This document shows, piece after piece, positions 27,500 through 36,425 of a DNA stretch of 64,000 nt. A program made the position numbers and the translations under genes. The stretch comes from Carboxylicivirga sp. M1479 (GTDB lineage: Bacteria > Bacteroidota > Bacteroidia > Bacteroidales > Marinilabiliaceae), in NCBI RefSeq assembly GCF_007097485.1, contig NZ_VKDE01000001.1, forward strand, positions 64,925-128,924. Direction: 5' to 3'. How positions within the stretch are numbered: the first letter of the stretch is position 1; each line of letters starts with the position of its first letter. The notes beneath the pieces were generated by a model. That model was not told the DNA's origin and did not search any database. It worked only from the letters and a program-made list of their open reading frames with translations.

Positions 27500-28867
27500 A
27501 TGTATTTAAAAAGTATAAATCCGGCTACCGGAGAAATTATAAGAGAGTATGAGGAGTTTCATTCCGATGAGATTGATAATGCTTTAGAATCCAATTATAA
27601 AGCCTTTATGCAATGGCGAAAAGAATCTGTTGAAAGAAGAGCTAAGTTGTTGCGAAATGCCGCTGGAATTCTTCGAGAAAAACAAGAGGGATTAGCCTTT
27701 AATATAACGGTGGAGATGGGTAAGAATATTGTTGAAGCCCGTGCTGAAGTTGAAAAATGTGCCAAAGTATGTGAATATTATGCCGATAATGGAGCTGATT
27801 TCTTAAAAAATGAAATGATTGAAACGGAGGCTCAGCTATCCTATGCTTCAATGCAGCCAATAGGGCCTGTATTAGCTATAATGCCCTGGAATTTTCCTTT
27901 GTGGCAAGTGTTTCGTTTTGCAGCACCAACTTTAATGGCCGGTAATACTGGTCTGTTAAAGCATGCTTCTAATGTGCCGGGTTGTGCTTTAGCCATTGAA
28001 AATGTATTTGTTGAAGCCGGCTTTCCTGCTGATGTGTTTCGAACGCTGTTAGTACGAAGTAGTAAGGTGGAGAAAATTATTGGTGATAAACGTGTTAAAG
28101 CTGTTACTTTAACGGGTAGTACTCCAGCTGGTAAGGCGGTGGCTGCAACGGCAGGCAAGCATCTAAAAAAATGTGTGCTTGAATTGGGCGGAAGTGATCC
28201 TTATCTAATTCTAGAAGATGCTGATATTGATGCAGCAGTTGATGCTTGTGTGGCAGGTCGCATACTTAATACCGGGCAAAGCTGCATTGGGGCCAAGCGT
28301 TTTATAATCCTCGATGAGGTTTATGATGAATTTGCAACGAAGTTTACCGATAGGATGCGGGAGATTACTTTGGGAGATCCGTTTGATGAAGGGAAGAAGA
28401 TGGGGCCTATGGCGCGTTATAAATTCAGGGAAGACATACATCGACAAGTTGAAAATAGTATTAACAAGGGTGCTAAGCTGTTAACAGGCGGATATATTCC
28501 TAAGCGTGATGGTGCTTTTTATCCTGCTACGGTATTGGGTGATGTGAAACCTGGAATGGTTGCCTACCATGAGGAACTTTTTGGTCCTGTTGCATCTTTA
28601 ATTAGAGCGCGTAATGAGGCTGAGGCCATCCATATTGCTAATGATACTGTTTTTGGTTTGGGAGCAGCGGTGTTTACCCGTAATGTTGAACGCGGACAGC
28701 GAATTGCTGAGCAAGAACTAGAGGCTGGATGTTGTTTTGTTAACGACTTTGTGAAATCAGACCCGCGCCTGCCTTTTGGTGGAGTAAAAGAAAGTGGCTA
28801 TGGTCGTGAATTGTCACATTATGGGATGAAGGAATTTATGAATGTAAAAGGCGTTTACATTAAGTAA
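27500..28867 (+). CDS. NAD(P)-dependent succinate-semialdehyde dehydrogenase family protein
   Basis: This is a 455-residue aldehyde dehydrogenase. Catalytic Glu is in LELGGSDPYL (near residue 228) and the nucleophile Cys in NTGQSCIGAKRF (near residue 262). The cofactor site is MPWNFPLWQVFRF near residue 128 and LTGSTPAGKAV near residue 202. Length and sequence fit the Sad/YneI branch that oxidises succinate semialdehyde to succinate. Exact substrate and NAD versus NADP preference are inferred. It is a single-gene unit. Confidence 0.88.
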   Translation: MYLKSINPATGEIIREYEEFHSDEIDNALESNYKAFMQWRKESVERRAKLLRNAAGILREKQEGLAFNITVEMGKNIVEARAEVEKCAKVCEYYADNGADFLKNEMIETEAQLSYASMQPIGPVLAIMPWNFPLWQVFRFAAPTLMAGNTGLLKHASNVPGCALAIENVFVEAGFPADVFRTLLVRSSKVEKIIGDKRVKAVTLTGSTPAGKAVAATAGKHLKKCVLELGGSDPYLILEDADIDAAVDACVAGRILNTGQSCIGAKRFIILDEVYDEFATKFTDRMREITLGDPFDEGKKMGPMARYKFREDIHRQVENSINKGAKLLTGGYIPKRDGAFYPATVLGDVKPGMVAYHEELFGPVASLIRARNEAEAIHIANDTVFGLGAAVFTRNVERGQRIAEQELEAGCCFVNDFVKSDPRLPFGGVKESGYGRELSHYGMKEFMNVKGVYIK

Positions 28868-28933
28868 GGGGCTACCATAAGTTTAGAATTTATGGTTCTG
28901 CCTACTATTTATTAGTGATGTAATAGCAACTGT

Positions 28934-29398
28934 ATGGATTATCGAAAAGCGGTGAATAAGGCCGCTGCGTTATGTTCGCGCCAAGAATACTGTTCAGCAG
29001 ATATTCGAAAAAAGTTAGTAGCTTGGGAATTGAGCGAAGAGGAGGTGGAAAAAGGTATTGAGTACCTGGTGCACGAGAAATTTATTGACGACAAGCGTTT
29101 TGCTGTGTATTACGTGCGCGATAAATTCATGTTCAATGGTTGGGGACGTATTAAAATCAGTTTTCAGTTGCGCGGAAAGGGTGTAGCATCAAGCGTAATA
29201 GACGATGCCTTGGAGCAATTGGATGAAGGTGCCTATAAAGAAAAATTGGCAGAATTATTGCATAGTAAAAAGCGGCAAATCAAAAATAAAGACCAATGGC
29301 AAACAAAAGCGGCTTTAGCACGCTTTGCTCAATCACGAGGTTATGAGTCTGATTTGGTTTTCCGAACGATTGATCAATTACTGAACAACATAACCTGA
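28934..29398 (+). CDS. recX: Regulatory protein RecX
   Basis: This 154-residue protein is made of three RecX three-helix repeats, with LCSRQEYCSADIRKKLVAWE in the first and FIDDKRFAVYYVRDKF in the second. RecX binds RecA filaments and limits their activity. No recA is present in the window. The ATG at 28934 gives the usual start. It is followed 13 bp later by the LPP20-like gene. Confidence 0.92.
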   Translation: MDYRKAVNKAAALCSRQEYCSADIRKKLVAWELSEEEVEKGIEYLVHEKFIDDKRFAVYYVRDKFMFNGWGRIKISFQLRGKGVASSVIDDALEQLDEGAYKEKLAELLHSKKRQIKNKDQWQTKAALARFAQSRGYESDLVFRTIDQLLNNIT

Positions 29399-29411
29399 AG
29401 CATTTTGTAAT

Positions 29412-30806
29412 ATGAAGAAACTAACAAACATTACCCTGCTGGCCATAACGGCCTTTTTACTTTTATCTTTTGGGGCCGAGGCAAAGAAAAAACCCGCTTG
29501 GGTAAAGCAGCGCCCCAGTGACTCATCCTATTATATGGGTATTGCAAGCGTGCCAAAATATGGTAGTGCAGTTGAGTACCGTCAAATGGCTCGAGGAGCC
29601 GCCCTTAAGCAGATGAGTAGCGAAATAAAGGTTAATATTTCGTCCAATTCGGTATTGCAAAAGATCGAAACTGATAGCGAATACAAAGAAGCCTACGAGT
29701 CAAAAATCCAAGCTTCAGTGGAGCAAACGCTTGAGGGATATGAGGTGCTTACATGGGAGAATCGGAAAGAATATTGGGTGATGACGCGCCTATCGAAGCA
29801 GAAGTATGCCACCGCTCAAAAAATGAAGTTGGATAAAGCCAAAATGATGGCTGGCTCGTACTTGTCTGATGCCAAGAAAGCGATTGCCAATTACGATGCC
29901 TTTTCGGCCTTAAACTACCTTGCTAAAGGTGCAATAAGCCTGCAAGATCATTTAGAGGATGACTTGACTTACAAAACCGTTGATGGTACTTATAATGTGG
30001 GTACAGAGATTTTTAGTACCATACAAGATGTGTTTAGGCGCATTGAGCTAAGTCCAGTACAATCAAAATATCAAATTCAATTCTCAAAAAAAATGGAGAT
30101 TCCAATTGGGCTTAACGCCTCCTTTATTGGAGTTAATGGTGATAAACGACCATTGAGCGGATTTCCACTAACCTATAACTTTACGAAAGGCGAAGGTGTT
30201 TTGTCATCTCAAAGCAAAACCAATAACCAGGGTTATACTTCTGTTTCTATTACACGTTTAATATCAAAGCGAAAAATGCAAGAGATAACCGCCAGTTTTG
30301 ATTTTAGCCATGTTGCCGAGTCAGAAACGGATGAAGAAGTGTTGCGATTGCTTCAGATATTTTTTCCTGAAAAGCAAATGCCAACAGTAGGTATTGCTAT
30401 TGAGGTGCTTAAGTCAAAAGCATATTTACTTAGTGAAGAAAAGGTGTTTGGTAATTTGGACGACAAAGGGGCTTTTACAGCCATGGTAAAAACTGAACTT
30501 AACGAAAACTTTTTCACTTTTACTACCAATATGGAGGAGGCTGATTTTGTGGTGAAAATAAATTCAAATTTCATCTCAGGTGACGAGCGAAAAGGTGATG
30601 GTTACTCGGTATTCACTGTGTTTGCAGACTTCAGTATCGCTATTAAAGATGTTAACTCGCAAACGGAAGTATTTGCTGATAACTTAACCGGTATAAGAGG
30701 TATGCGACCAGGTAATTTCGAATATGCTTTGAAAGATACCAGACTGAAATTAATTGAGGCTTTTAAAAAGAATATAGAACCCCGATTGGAGCAAGTGGAT
30801 ATGTAA
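29412..30806 (+). CDS. LPP20-like exported protein
   Basis: This 464-residue protein has an N-terminal signal peptide (to about residue 24, FGAEA). Residues ~30-150 resemble the LPP20/FlgT-like lipoprotein domain, with YYMGIASVPKYG and an AxKQMSSEIKVNISSNS stretch. Residues 220-310 form an immunoglobulin-like beta domain. The C-terminal ~140 residues contain a conserved GMRPGNFEYALKDTRLKLIE segment. It is not a lipoprotein by signal. The role is unknown, probably in the envelope. Confidence 0.72.
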   Translation: MKKLTNITLLAITAFLLLSFGAEAKKKPAWVKQRPSDSSYYMGIASVPKYGSAVEYRQMARGAALKQMSSEIKVNISSNSVLQKIETDSEYKEAYESKIQASVEQTLEGYEVLTWENRKEYWVMTRLSKQKYATAQKMKLDKAKMMAGSYLSDAKKAIANYDAFSALNYLAKGAISLQDHLEDDLTYKTVDGTYNVGTEIFSTIQDVFRRIELSPVQSKYQIQFSKKMEIPIGLNASFIGVNGDKRPLSGFPLTYNFTKGEGVLSSQSKTNNQGYTSVSITRLISKRKMQEITASFDFSHVAESETDEEVLRLLQIFFPEKQMPTVGIAIEVLKSKAYLLSEEKVFGNLDDKGAFTAMVKTELNENFFTFTTNMEEADFVVKINSNFISGDERKGDGYSVFTVFADFSIAIKDVNSQTEVFADNLTGIRGMRPGNFEYALKDTRLKLIEAFKKNIEPRLEQVDM

Positions 30807-30828
30807 TGTAAATACAATATACCTTAAG

Positions 30829-30859
30829 ACCCGAGGTGAGTAATCGCTTCGGGTTTTTT
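30829..30859 (+). terminator. Rho-independent terminator after the LPP20-like gene
   Basis: The stem ACCCGA / TCGGGT with weak inner pairs is followed by six T. Confidence 0.75.
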
Positions 30860-30913
30860 AGTAACATTGTGTTGGTTACAGCGTACGTGATGTATTAAAT
30901 AAAACATGTTCGA

Positions 30914-31312
30914 ATGAAGAAGCTATTGTTACTTTCGGGTTTAATTATGGTGTTTGGCCTGTTGGCTCAAGCGCAGAGTTCACAGCGAGTTAGTGCAAAG
31001 TTGTTTTATTCCCTTAGTCAAAAGCACCCTGAAGCACTTATTTTGGATGTGCGCCCAATGGCCAAATATCAGCGGTATCGACTTGATAGATCAATATTAG
31101 CTGCCACTAAAGAAGACTTAAAGCGAGTGGTGAAAAAAGTGGATAGAAGTGATACTATTTTTGTGTACTGCGAAAAAGAATTGCGCTCGGGACCTGCTGT
31201 AGAAATATTAGATAGCCTGGGTTATACCAATGTTTATGAATTAAAAGGTGGCTTAATTAGTTGGCGGCGTAATGGCTTACCATTGGATGATAAACCTTTG
31301 TTAGAGAAGTAA
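30914..31312 (+). CDS. Exported rhodanese-like protein
   Basis: This 132-residue protein has a signal peptide ending near LLAQAQ and one rhodanese domain. The active-site Cys is in FVYCEKELRSGPAVEIL (near residue 90), and the C-terminal YTNVYELKGGLISWRRNG is typical. Its periplasmic location and single domain suggest sulfane-sulfur transfer or redox handling. The active loop Cys-Glu-Lys-Glu-Leu-Arg is a normal six-residue loop. It stands alone between a terminator and a repeat-rich spacer. Confidence 0.87.
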   Translation: MKKLLLLSGLIMVFGLLAQAQSSQRVSAKLFYSLSQKHPEALILDVRPMAKYQRYRLDRSILAATKEDLKRVVKKVDRSDTIFVYCEKELRSGPAVEILDSLGYTNVYELKGGLISWRRNGLPLDDKPLLEK

Positions 31313-31385
31313 TAACCCGAGTTCGATTAAAATTTAAGAGCTCAGATTTTATTAAGTGATTGATATACAATCTAAATTCTTGAGG

Positions 31386-31406
31386 CATCCCGAAACTCTC
31401 GGGATG
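31386..31406. repeat. TCCCGA palindrome, extended arms
   Basis: CATCCCGA-aactc-TCGGGATG is one of at least six TCCCGA-N(3-5)-TCGGGA palindromes in the window. Confidence 0.7.
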
Positions 31407-31530
31407 GAGATTAAATTTAGAGCAGTAGATTGATTATTTAATGAAAAGGTTAATGTATCCACTTATAAACATCGATTTTCTACGTCATATTCGTTCGACA
31501 TTACTTGTTCCGCGTTAAGCGGAAGCCCGC

Positions 31531-31546
31531 TCCCGAAAAATCGGGA
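31531..31546. repeat. TCCCGA palindrome
   Basis: TCCCGA-aaaa-TCGGGA is preceded by a second small palindrome, CCGC-gttaa-GCGG (31510-31522). Confidence 0.7.
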
Positions 31547-31684
31547 CTAGTTATGCCTTCACAAATAGTCCTTGAAACTCAATATTTATAAGCGATCTGA
31601 GCAATAAATTTTATGTCGAACTCGGGTTAATACCAAATGAATAACAAAATTATTGATAAAGCATTTTGCTTATATCATAGCTTG

Positions 31685-31699
31685 TCCCGAATAACGGGA
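31685..31699. repeat. TCCCG palindrome
   Basis: TCCCG-aataa-CGGGA is preceded by CTTG, as in the copy at 51753. It lies in the spacer between the MITE-like segment and the chemoreceptor gene, where I see no gene. Confidence 0.6.
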
Positions 31700-31766
31700 G
31701 GTTTATGCCGAAACAGAATCACAGATTAATTTTTCATCAATCGTTTTTGATTCGTAATCGGTATAA

Positions 31767-31801
31767 TATAGAGCTCTTTCCAAAAAGTAAAGAGCTCTAT
31801 A
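31767..31801. terminator. Perfect inverted repeat downstream of the chemoreceptor gene
   Basis: TATAGAGCTCTTT and its exact complement AAAGAGCTCTATA flank a 9-nt loop, 7 bp beyond the stop codon of the minus-strand gene. It is most likely its terminator, although the T-tract is weak. Confidence 0.6.
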
Positions 31802-31807
31802 TGAGTC

Positions 31808-33625
31808 TTATTCCTTGACTTTAAAAAAGCCAATTACATCATTTAACTTAGTAATTTCTTTGTAGAACGAGTCTGTTAATGCTGAGATATTATCAGCAGC
31901 AGCAGCATTACCCTGAGATACATTGTCCAGTTCTAATATGGCCTTGTTTACTTGTTTAGAGCCTTCGTTCTGCTCTAGCGAAGCTGCTGAAATATCCGCA
32001 ACCAGATTATAAGCCTTTTGTATATCAGGAACTAAGTTCTCGAAAATCTCACCTGCTTTAATGGCAATGTCGACTCCTGTAGTTGCTTTTTCGCTAATTT
32101 CGTTGGCCGATTCACGACTGCGTTCTGCAAGTTTGCGTACCTCGGCAGCAACCACTGCAAAGCCTCTACCTTCTTCACCTGCACGAGCAGCTTCAACAGC
32201 TGCATTAAGTGATAGGATGTTGGTTTGCATGGCAATCTCTTCGATAATTTGCACTTTTTCGGCAATCAGTTTAATGCCATCAACCGCTTGCTTTACTATC
32301 TCGCCTCCGTTGCTGGTATCTTTATAAGCTTGCGACATAAGTTGCTCCGTTTGATTGGAGTTGTCAGCATTCTGACTGATGTTGGCACCCATTTCCTCCA
32401 TGGATGCAGATACCTCCTCGGTTGAAGTGGCTTGTTGCATCGATCGACTCGATAATTCATTGGCCGATTTAGTAAGTTTGGTGCCTCCCTCTGAAATATG
32501 AGATGCTGTTTGCTTGGCTTGAATGATGACATCTGAAATTTTGCTTGTCATCTGTTCAAACGTATAGGCTAGCTGGCCAATTTCATCCTGACGTGTTGTT
32601 AATGACGTTTCAATATGAGTGCTTAAGTCGCCTTTGGAAAGGTTGCGGACAACCTGGTTGAGCCTTAATATAGGATTCGCCAATGAGCGCGATATAAAAT
32701 AGGCCATTGCTAAGGCAAAAATCATAAATATAATGCCTATAACAAATGAAAAGTTACGAATTGGGTGGAGCATAATTACCAACTCATTAGTTGGAACTAG
32801 AAGTACTGTTTTATGCCCCGTATCACCTATATTCATATAGGCTATCTCAAATGCTTCGTTGTTGATTGTGTGCTTACTGATTAGGCCTTTATCTGTTGAT
32901 TTTAATATGGTTTCGGCCGCCTGTTCGCTTATTACTTCAGAAACCTGTTTCGAGACATCGTTGGCGTTTTGTGCGAGGTTAATCTTACCAAATTCATCGA
33001 TGATACACATATAGCTATTTTCGCTAAAACGTTTTTTATTTAGCTCCTGAATCATTTCAGTTGGATTCAGTCCTACGCCAGCAATACCAATAGGATTATT
33101 TACATCCCCCATTAGAACATCAATAAATAAAGCTGTTTCGTTCAATTCTCGGTTGAAATCAATCATGTTAACAACCTTTTGCTTGCCTTTCATCAACTCA
33201 AAAAACCAAGTGTCGTCTGGGTCATCACTTGAAACTACATCAGATAGTTGATGGCCTTGTGTCCAGTAGTTGTTGGTTATTCCATTTATGGCGAAAATGG
33301 TAAAATAGCCAAATTCGTTTACAATGGCATCGAGCTTGTTTAGGGCGTGCCCCTTTAATTCATCATCTGTTTCACCTTCGTTAAACCACTTTAAAAGGCT
33401 CGGGTCCGATGCCAAAACCTTTGATGTTTCAATGGCTTTTTCAAAAGTGATTGTAAAATCGCTTTGTGCTGCCTCTATAAAGGTGTGTAGTTGCTGCTTT
33501 CTAATGTCTTCCGTTAAGGTGTTGCTAATGGTGTAGTAAAACGTTAGGCTAATAGCCGCGATTACTGTAAATACGACTATTCCAAAAGACAATAGAATTT
33601 TGGACTGAATGCTTCTTAGTTGCAT
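31808..33625 (-). CDS. Methyl-accepting chemotaxis protein
   Basis: This 605-residue transmembrane chemoreceptor has a first membrane helix at residues ~10-30. A periplasmic Cache-like sensor follows to about residue 285, with a second helix near 290-310. A HAMP domain begins SRSLANPILRLN. The long signalling coiled coil carries the conserved hairpin tip IAMQTNILSLNAAVEAARAG then EEGRGFAVVAAEVRKLAERS. No che genes or other receptors are near. The ligand is unknown. Such receptors can also feed non-flagellar pathways. Confidence 0.93.
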   Translation of the reverse strand: MQLRSIQSKILLSFGIVVFTVIAAISLTFYYTISNTLTEDIRKQQLHTFIEAAQSDFTITFEKAIETSKVLASDPSLLKWFNEGETDDELKGHALNKLDAIVNEFGYFTIFAINGITNNYWTQGHQLSDVVSSDDPDDTWFFELMKGKQKVVNMIDFNRELNETALFIDVLMGDVNNPIGIAGVGLNPTEMIQELNKKRFSENSYMCIIDEFGKINLAQNANDVSKQVSEVISEQAAETILKSTDKGLISKHTINNEAFEIAYMNIGDTGHKTVLLVPTNELVIMLHPIRNFSFVIGIIFMIFALAMAYFISRSLANPILRLNQVVRNLSKGDLSTHIETSLTTRQDEIGQLAYTFEQMTSKISDVIIQAKQTASHISEGGTKLTKSANELSSRSMQQATSTEEVSASMEEMGANISQNADNSNQTEQLMSQAYKDTSNGGEIVKQAVDGIKLIAEKVQIIEEIAMQTNILSLNAAVEAARAGEEGRGFAVVAAEVRKLAERSRESANEISEKATTGVDIAIKAGEIFENLVPDIQKAYNLVADISAASLEQNEGSKQVNKAILELDNVSQGNAAAADNISALTDSFYKEITKLNDVIGFFKVKE

Positions 33626-33846
33626 ACAACATACTTTTTATCTGGTGAAATCCAGAATTAATTAAACACTTTCAAATTCCCCTATTTTATGTAAAAGATA
33701 GGTCTACTTGAAGTTACAAGATTTCCCAATTCAACCTTTACAGAAAGTGAATAATACGCAAGTGAAGCTAAATAGTTGTGTATTTGTAATTGTTTTTTTT
33801 AGATATGCCCTGTGGTTAATTAGCTGAAATTCAACGAGCGTAATAA

Positions 33847-33876
33847 ATAAAAAGGGCACATATTACTTGTGCCCCT
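33847..33876 (-). terminator. Rho-independent terminator after rfbB
   Basis: The stem GGGCACA / TGTGCCC is followed by T-rich sequence on the minus strand, 6 bp beyond the stop. Confidence 0.8.
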
Positions 33877-33881
33877 CTGTT

Positions 33882-34934
33882 TTATCGTTCGTTATACTGG
33901 TTGTTATAATATTTTTCGTAATCGCCCGATAAGATGTTGTCGAGCCATTCTTTGTTAGCTAAATACCAATCAACAGTAAGTTCAATGCCTTCTTCAAATT
34001 GGAGCGATGGTTTCCATCCTAATTCATCCATCAATTTTGATGAGTCGATGGCGTAACGCATGTCGTGCCCCGCTCGGTCTTTAACAAAAGTGATGAGTTT
34101 TGCCGATTCACCCTCTTCGCGCCCAAGCTTTTTATCCATTACTTTACACAACTGATGGATCAGGTCAATGTTGGTCCACTCGTTAATGCCACCAATGTTA
34201 TAGGTTTCACCATTGCTTCCCTTGTGGTAAATCATGTCAATGGCACGGGCATGGTCATGTACATATAACCAATCGCGTATGTTATCGCCCTTACCGTAAA
34301 TAGGTATGGGTTTATTGTGCTTAATATTGTTTATCGATAGGGGAATTAGCTTCTCAGGAAATTGGTTAGGACCATAGTTATTGGAGCAGTTGGAAATAAC
34401 CACAGGCATCCCATAAGTATGATGATAGGCACGTACCAAATGATCGGAACTGGCTTTGGATGATGAATAAGGACTGCGTGGGTCGTAAGCTGTTGTTTCG
34501 GTAAACAAGCCCTCGGCACCTAATGAGCCATACACTTCATCGGTTGAGATGTGGTAAAACAGTTTATCATCCATGCTATCTTTCCACACTGTTTTGGCAG
34601 CATTAAGCAGGTTAACAGTACCCAAGATGTTAGTCTTGATAAACGCCAATGGATCAGAAATGGAACGATCAACATGCGACTCAGCTGCCAAATGAATCAC
34701 ACCATCAAAAGTATGTTCGGCAAATAAGGCATCCATTTTATCGGCATCGGTTATATCTGCTTTGATAAATGAATAATTAGGTTTTGATTCAAGGTCTTTC
34801 AGATTCTCCAGGTTGCCGGCGTAGGTTAAGGCATCCAAATTATAAATGTGGTAATTAGGATAATTATTAACAAATAAACGAACAACGTGTGAGCCTATAA
34901 ATCCAGCTCCACCAGTAATCAATATCTTTTTCAT
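33882..34934 (-). CDS. rfbB: dTDP-glucose 4,6-dehydratase
   Basis: This 350-residue extended short-chain dehydrogenase converts dTDP-glucose to dTDP-4-keto-6-deoxyglucose for rhamnose and other deoxysugars. The NAD-binding GGAGFIGSHVVRLF is at the N-terminus. The catalytic Thr-Asp-Glu is in HISTDEVYGSLG near residue 134. YSSSKASSDHLVRAYHHTYG contains the Tyr-x-x-x-Lys near residue 160. rfbA, rfbC and rfbD are not adjacent, so this copy stands alone. Confidence 0.93.
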   Translation of the reverse strand: MKKILITGGAGFIGSHVVRLFVNNYPNYHIYNLDALTYAGNLENLKDLESKPNYSFIKADITDADKMDALFAEHTFDGVIHLAAESHVDRSISDPLAFIKTNILGTVNLLNAAKTVWKDSMDDKLFYHISTDEVYGSLGAEGLFTETTAYDPRSPYSSSKASSDHLVRAYHHTYGMPVVISNCSNNYGPNQFPEKLIPLSINNIKHNKPIPIYGKGDNIRDWLYVHDHARAIDMIYHKGSNGETYNIGGINEWTNIDLIHQLCKVMDKKLGREEGESAKLITFVKDRAGHDMRYAIDSSKLMDELGWKPSLQFEEGIELTVDWYLANKEWLDNILSGDYEKYYNNQYNER

Positions 34935-34997
34935 CTTTCAGCTATTTATAAAACGCATATACGCCAAGGTACTGAGTTTGTTTAGGGCAAAGTAACA

Positions 34998-35029
34998 AAA
35001 AAAGCCTCACAAGTGAAGTGAGGCTTTTC
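34998..35029 (-). terminator. Rho-independent terminator after the DUF5684 gene
   Basis: The stem AAGCCTCAC / GTGAGGCTT is followed by seven T on the minus strand. Confidence 0.85.
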
Positions 35030-35051
35030 GAATATTGTAAAGTTGTTTTAC

Positions 35052-35420
35052 TTAAACAGCTGCCACTTGCGGTGCACCTGCAGGTCCTTCGTACTTTGCA
35101 TCGCCAAAACCTAAAATAGGGTAGAAGACAACTGGTAGCAAGAGTAAACCCAAGGTATAGCCAACGCCTTGGCCAAAGCTCTTTGATAATAAGTTAGTTG
35201 ACCATATTGCAAGAATTATCCCAACACCAGGAATTAGCATTAAGAATAGCCACCATACTGGTTTGCCTACAATTTCTAATAAAACGATGATGTTGTAAAT
35301 TGGAACAATGCACGCCCAACCTGGTTTGCCTGCTTTCTCAAATACTTTCCATAATGCTGCAATAACCAAAACGATTATAGCCATATAAGCTATGCCGCCA
35401 AATAATCCTAATTCTTCCAT
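35052..35420 (-). CDS. DUF5684-like small membrane protein
   Basis: This 122-residue protein has three or four hydrophobic helices. The segment KAGKPGWACIVPIYNIIVLL and the following VGKPVWWLFLMLIPGVG are characteristic of DUF5684 (a signal peptidase I-associated-like membrane family). No catalytic residues are visible and the function is unknown. It is a single-gene unit between two terminators. Confidence 0.82.
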   Translation of the reverse strand: MEELGLFGGIAYMAIIVLVIAALWKVFEKAGKPGWACIVPIYNIIVLLEIVGKPVWWLFLMLIPGVGIILAIWSTNLLSKSFGQGVGYTLGLLLLPVVFYPILGFGDAKYEGPAGAPQVAAV

Positions 35421-35503
35421 GTGTGTGAAATTTTTAATAGTTTGAAATAAGTTAGTGTTGTTATACTTTAATATTTAGTAATAGTTGCGTGAATTTAAAC
35501 AAA

Positions 35504-35533
35504 AACAGGACAATCAAATGATTGTCCTGCTAA
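35504..35533 (-). terminator. Rho-independent terminator after the HU-like gene
   Basis: The stem CAGGACAAT / ATTGTCCTG lies 20 bp past the stop codon, with a T-rich tail on the minus strand. Confidence 0.75.
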
Positions 35534-35554
35534 AATAATGCACATTAAACATGT

Positions 35555-35932
35555 TTATTTCACTTTTGTGTATTTGACATTCTTCATGGCGTCTTTGACT
35601 TTAACGCTGGGCTGAAAGCGTACTTTATTTCCTTTAATGTGTTTACTCTGAAAATCTTCTTCAATTTCAACACCCTCAGAACTCAAGCTTACGCGCAAGT
35701 AACCCAGATTGCCTAATTCAACTGTTGCCCCTTCGGTTAAAAACTCAGGTAAAATGCGTGTAAAAGCCACTAATACTGTTTCCGTATCAAGCTCGTTTAC
35801 GGGCGATACCTCAGCAATGCGTTTAGCTAGCTTTTCTAAACTTATGTTCTCTGGTCGTACAATAGATCCATAATACTTTGGCTGACTCTCCGGTTTAGCC
35901 GGATTTTTCTTCGGTAGAACTTTGTAATTCAT
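35555..35932 (-). CDS. HU-family DNA-binding protein (HU-HIG-like)
   Basis: This 125-residue protein has a basic N-terminal extension (MNYKVLPKKNPAKPESQPKY) followed by an IHF/HU fold. The two-helix dimer core and the hinge GNLGYLRVSLSSEGVEIEED are visible, and it ends in a Lys-rich tail. It resembles the HU-based DNA-binding proteins abundant in Bacteroidota. It probably acts in nucleoid structure or local regulation. Upstream lies an unusual palindrome cluster (36057-36198). Confidence 0.87.
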   Translation of the reverse strand: MNYKVLPKKNPAKPESQPKYYGSIVRPENISLEKLAKRIAEVSPVNELDTETVLVAFTRILPEFLTEGATVELGNLGYLRVSLSSEGVEIEEDFQSKHIKGNKVRFQPSVKVKDAMKNVKYTKVK

Positions 35933-35972
35933 ATCTTTTAAAGGTTTGGTTGCATTATTTTAATTGTTAAAT

Positions 35973-35980
35973 CAAAGATA
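35973..35980 (-). promoter_or_regulatory. Putative -7 box TATCTTTG for the HU-like gene
   Basis: On the minus strand TATCTTTG fits TAnnTTTG and lies 40 bp before the start codon at 35932. The -33 element is not obvious. Confidence 0.4.
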
Positions 35981-36056
35981 TGATCCGCATACAAAAGTGC
36001 ATATGACAAATGTTATGTTCTCTATGAGTTTGTTCTAATTGATGTGTAAGGCTTAG

Positions 36057-36198
36057 TTTTTAGTTTGTAAGGCATCACAAACTAAAAAGTGACCTGTTAC
36101 AAATTAATTTGTCACCTGTTATAAAATGAAAATACACCTGAGACAAATCAATTTATCTCAGGTGATAAATTGAAAAGTAATAGGTGATAAAATCGGAG
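36057..36198. promoter_or_regulatory. Cluster of nested palindromes with repeated CACCTG half-sites
   Basis: Three symmetric elements stand in a row. A 12-bp perfect hairpin TTTTTAGTTTGT / ACAAACTAAAAA spans 36057-36088. A 20-bp near-perfect palindrome centred on ACAAATTAATTTGT spans 36096-36115. CACCTGAGA / TCTCAGGTG arms enclose an A/T centre at 36135-36164. CACCTG or AGGTG half-sites with adjacent TnAnAAA occur five times to 36190. The cluster lies upstream of the HU-like gene and downstream of galE. The rest of the 493-bp gap holds only the galE terminator. Confidence 0.5.
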
Positions 36199-36311
36199 GG
36201 GTGTAAGGGTTTAAAATATAGGCATATACAAATCATGTAAATATCTGTTTAAAACACTATTTGTTTTGCCTGAGTAGTAGCAGACTGGCTTTTTATAGGG
36301 GGATAAAAACA

Positions 36312-36343
36312 AAAAAAGCTGCCAATTTTAATTGACAGCTTTA
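36312..36343 (-). terminator. Rho-independent terminator after galE
   Basis: The stem AAAGCTG-CAAT / ATTG-CAGCTTT is followed by T-rich sequence on the minus strand. Confidence 0.75.
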
Positions 36344-36425
36344 ATATATTTTGATAAAGAAATTATTCAGAGGTGGCGATAAAATCTAGTGTTGTATTGC
36401 CACTTCCTTTGCCATTGCATATGGC

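Larger units (their letters stand above)
31313..31629. repeat. 317-bp segment with 14-bp terminal inverted repeats (MITE-like)
   Basis: TAACCCGAGTTCGA (31313-31326) and its exact reverse complement (31616-31629) bound a non-coding segment. It contains the TCCCGA palindromes at 31386 and 31531. The left repeat begins right after the stop codon of the rhodanese gene. I see no clear target-site duplication and no transposase, so mobility is only an inference. Confidence 0.55.

Noticed and set aside
31313-31629. Insertion sequence
   Set aside because: The ends are inverted repeats, but no transposase frame is present, so at most it is a non-autonomous element.
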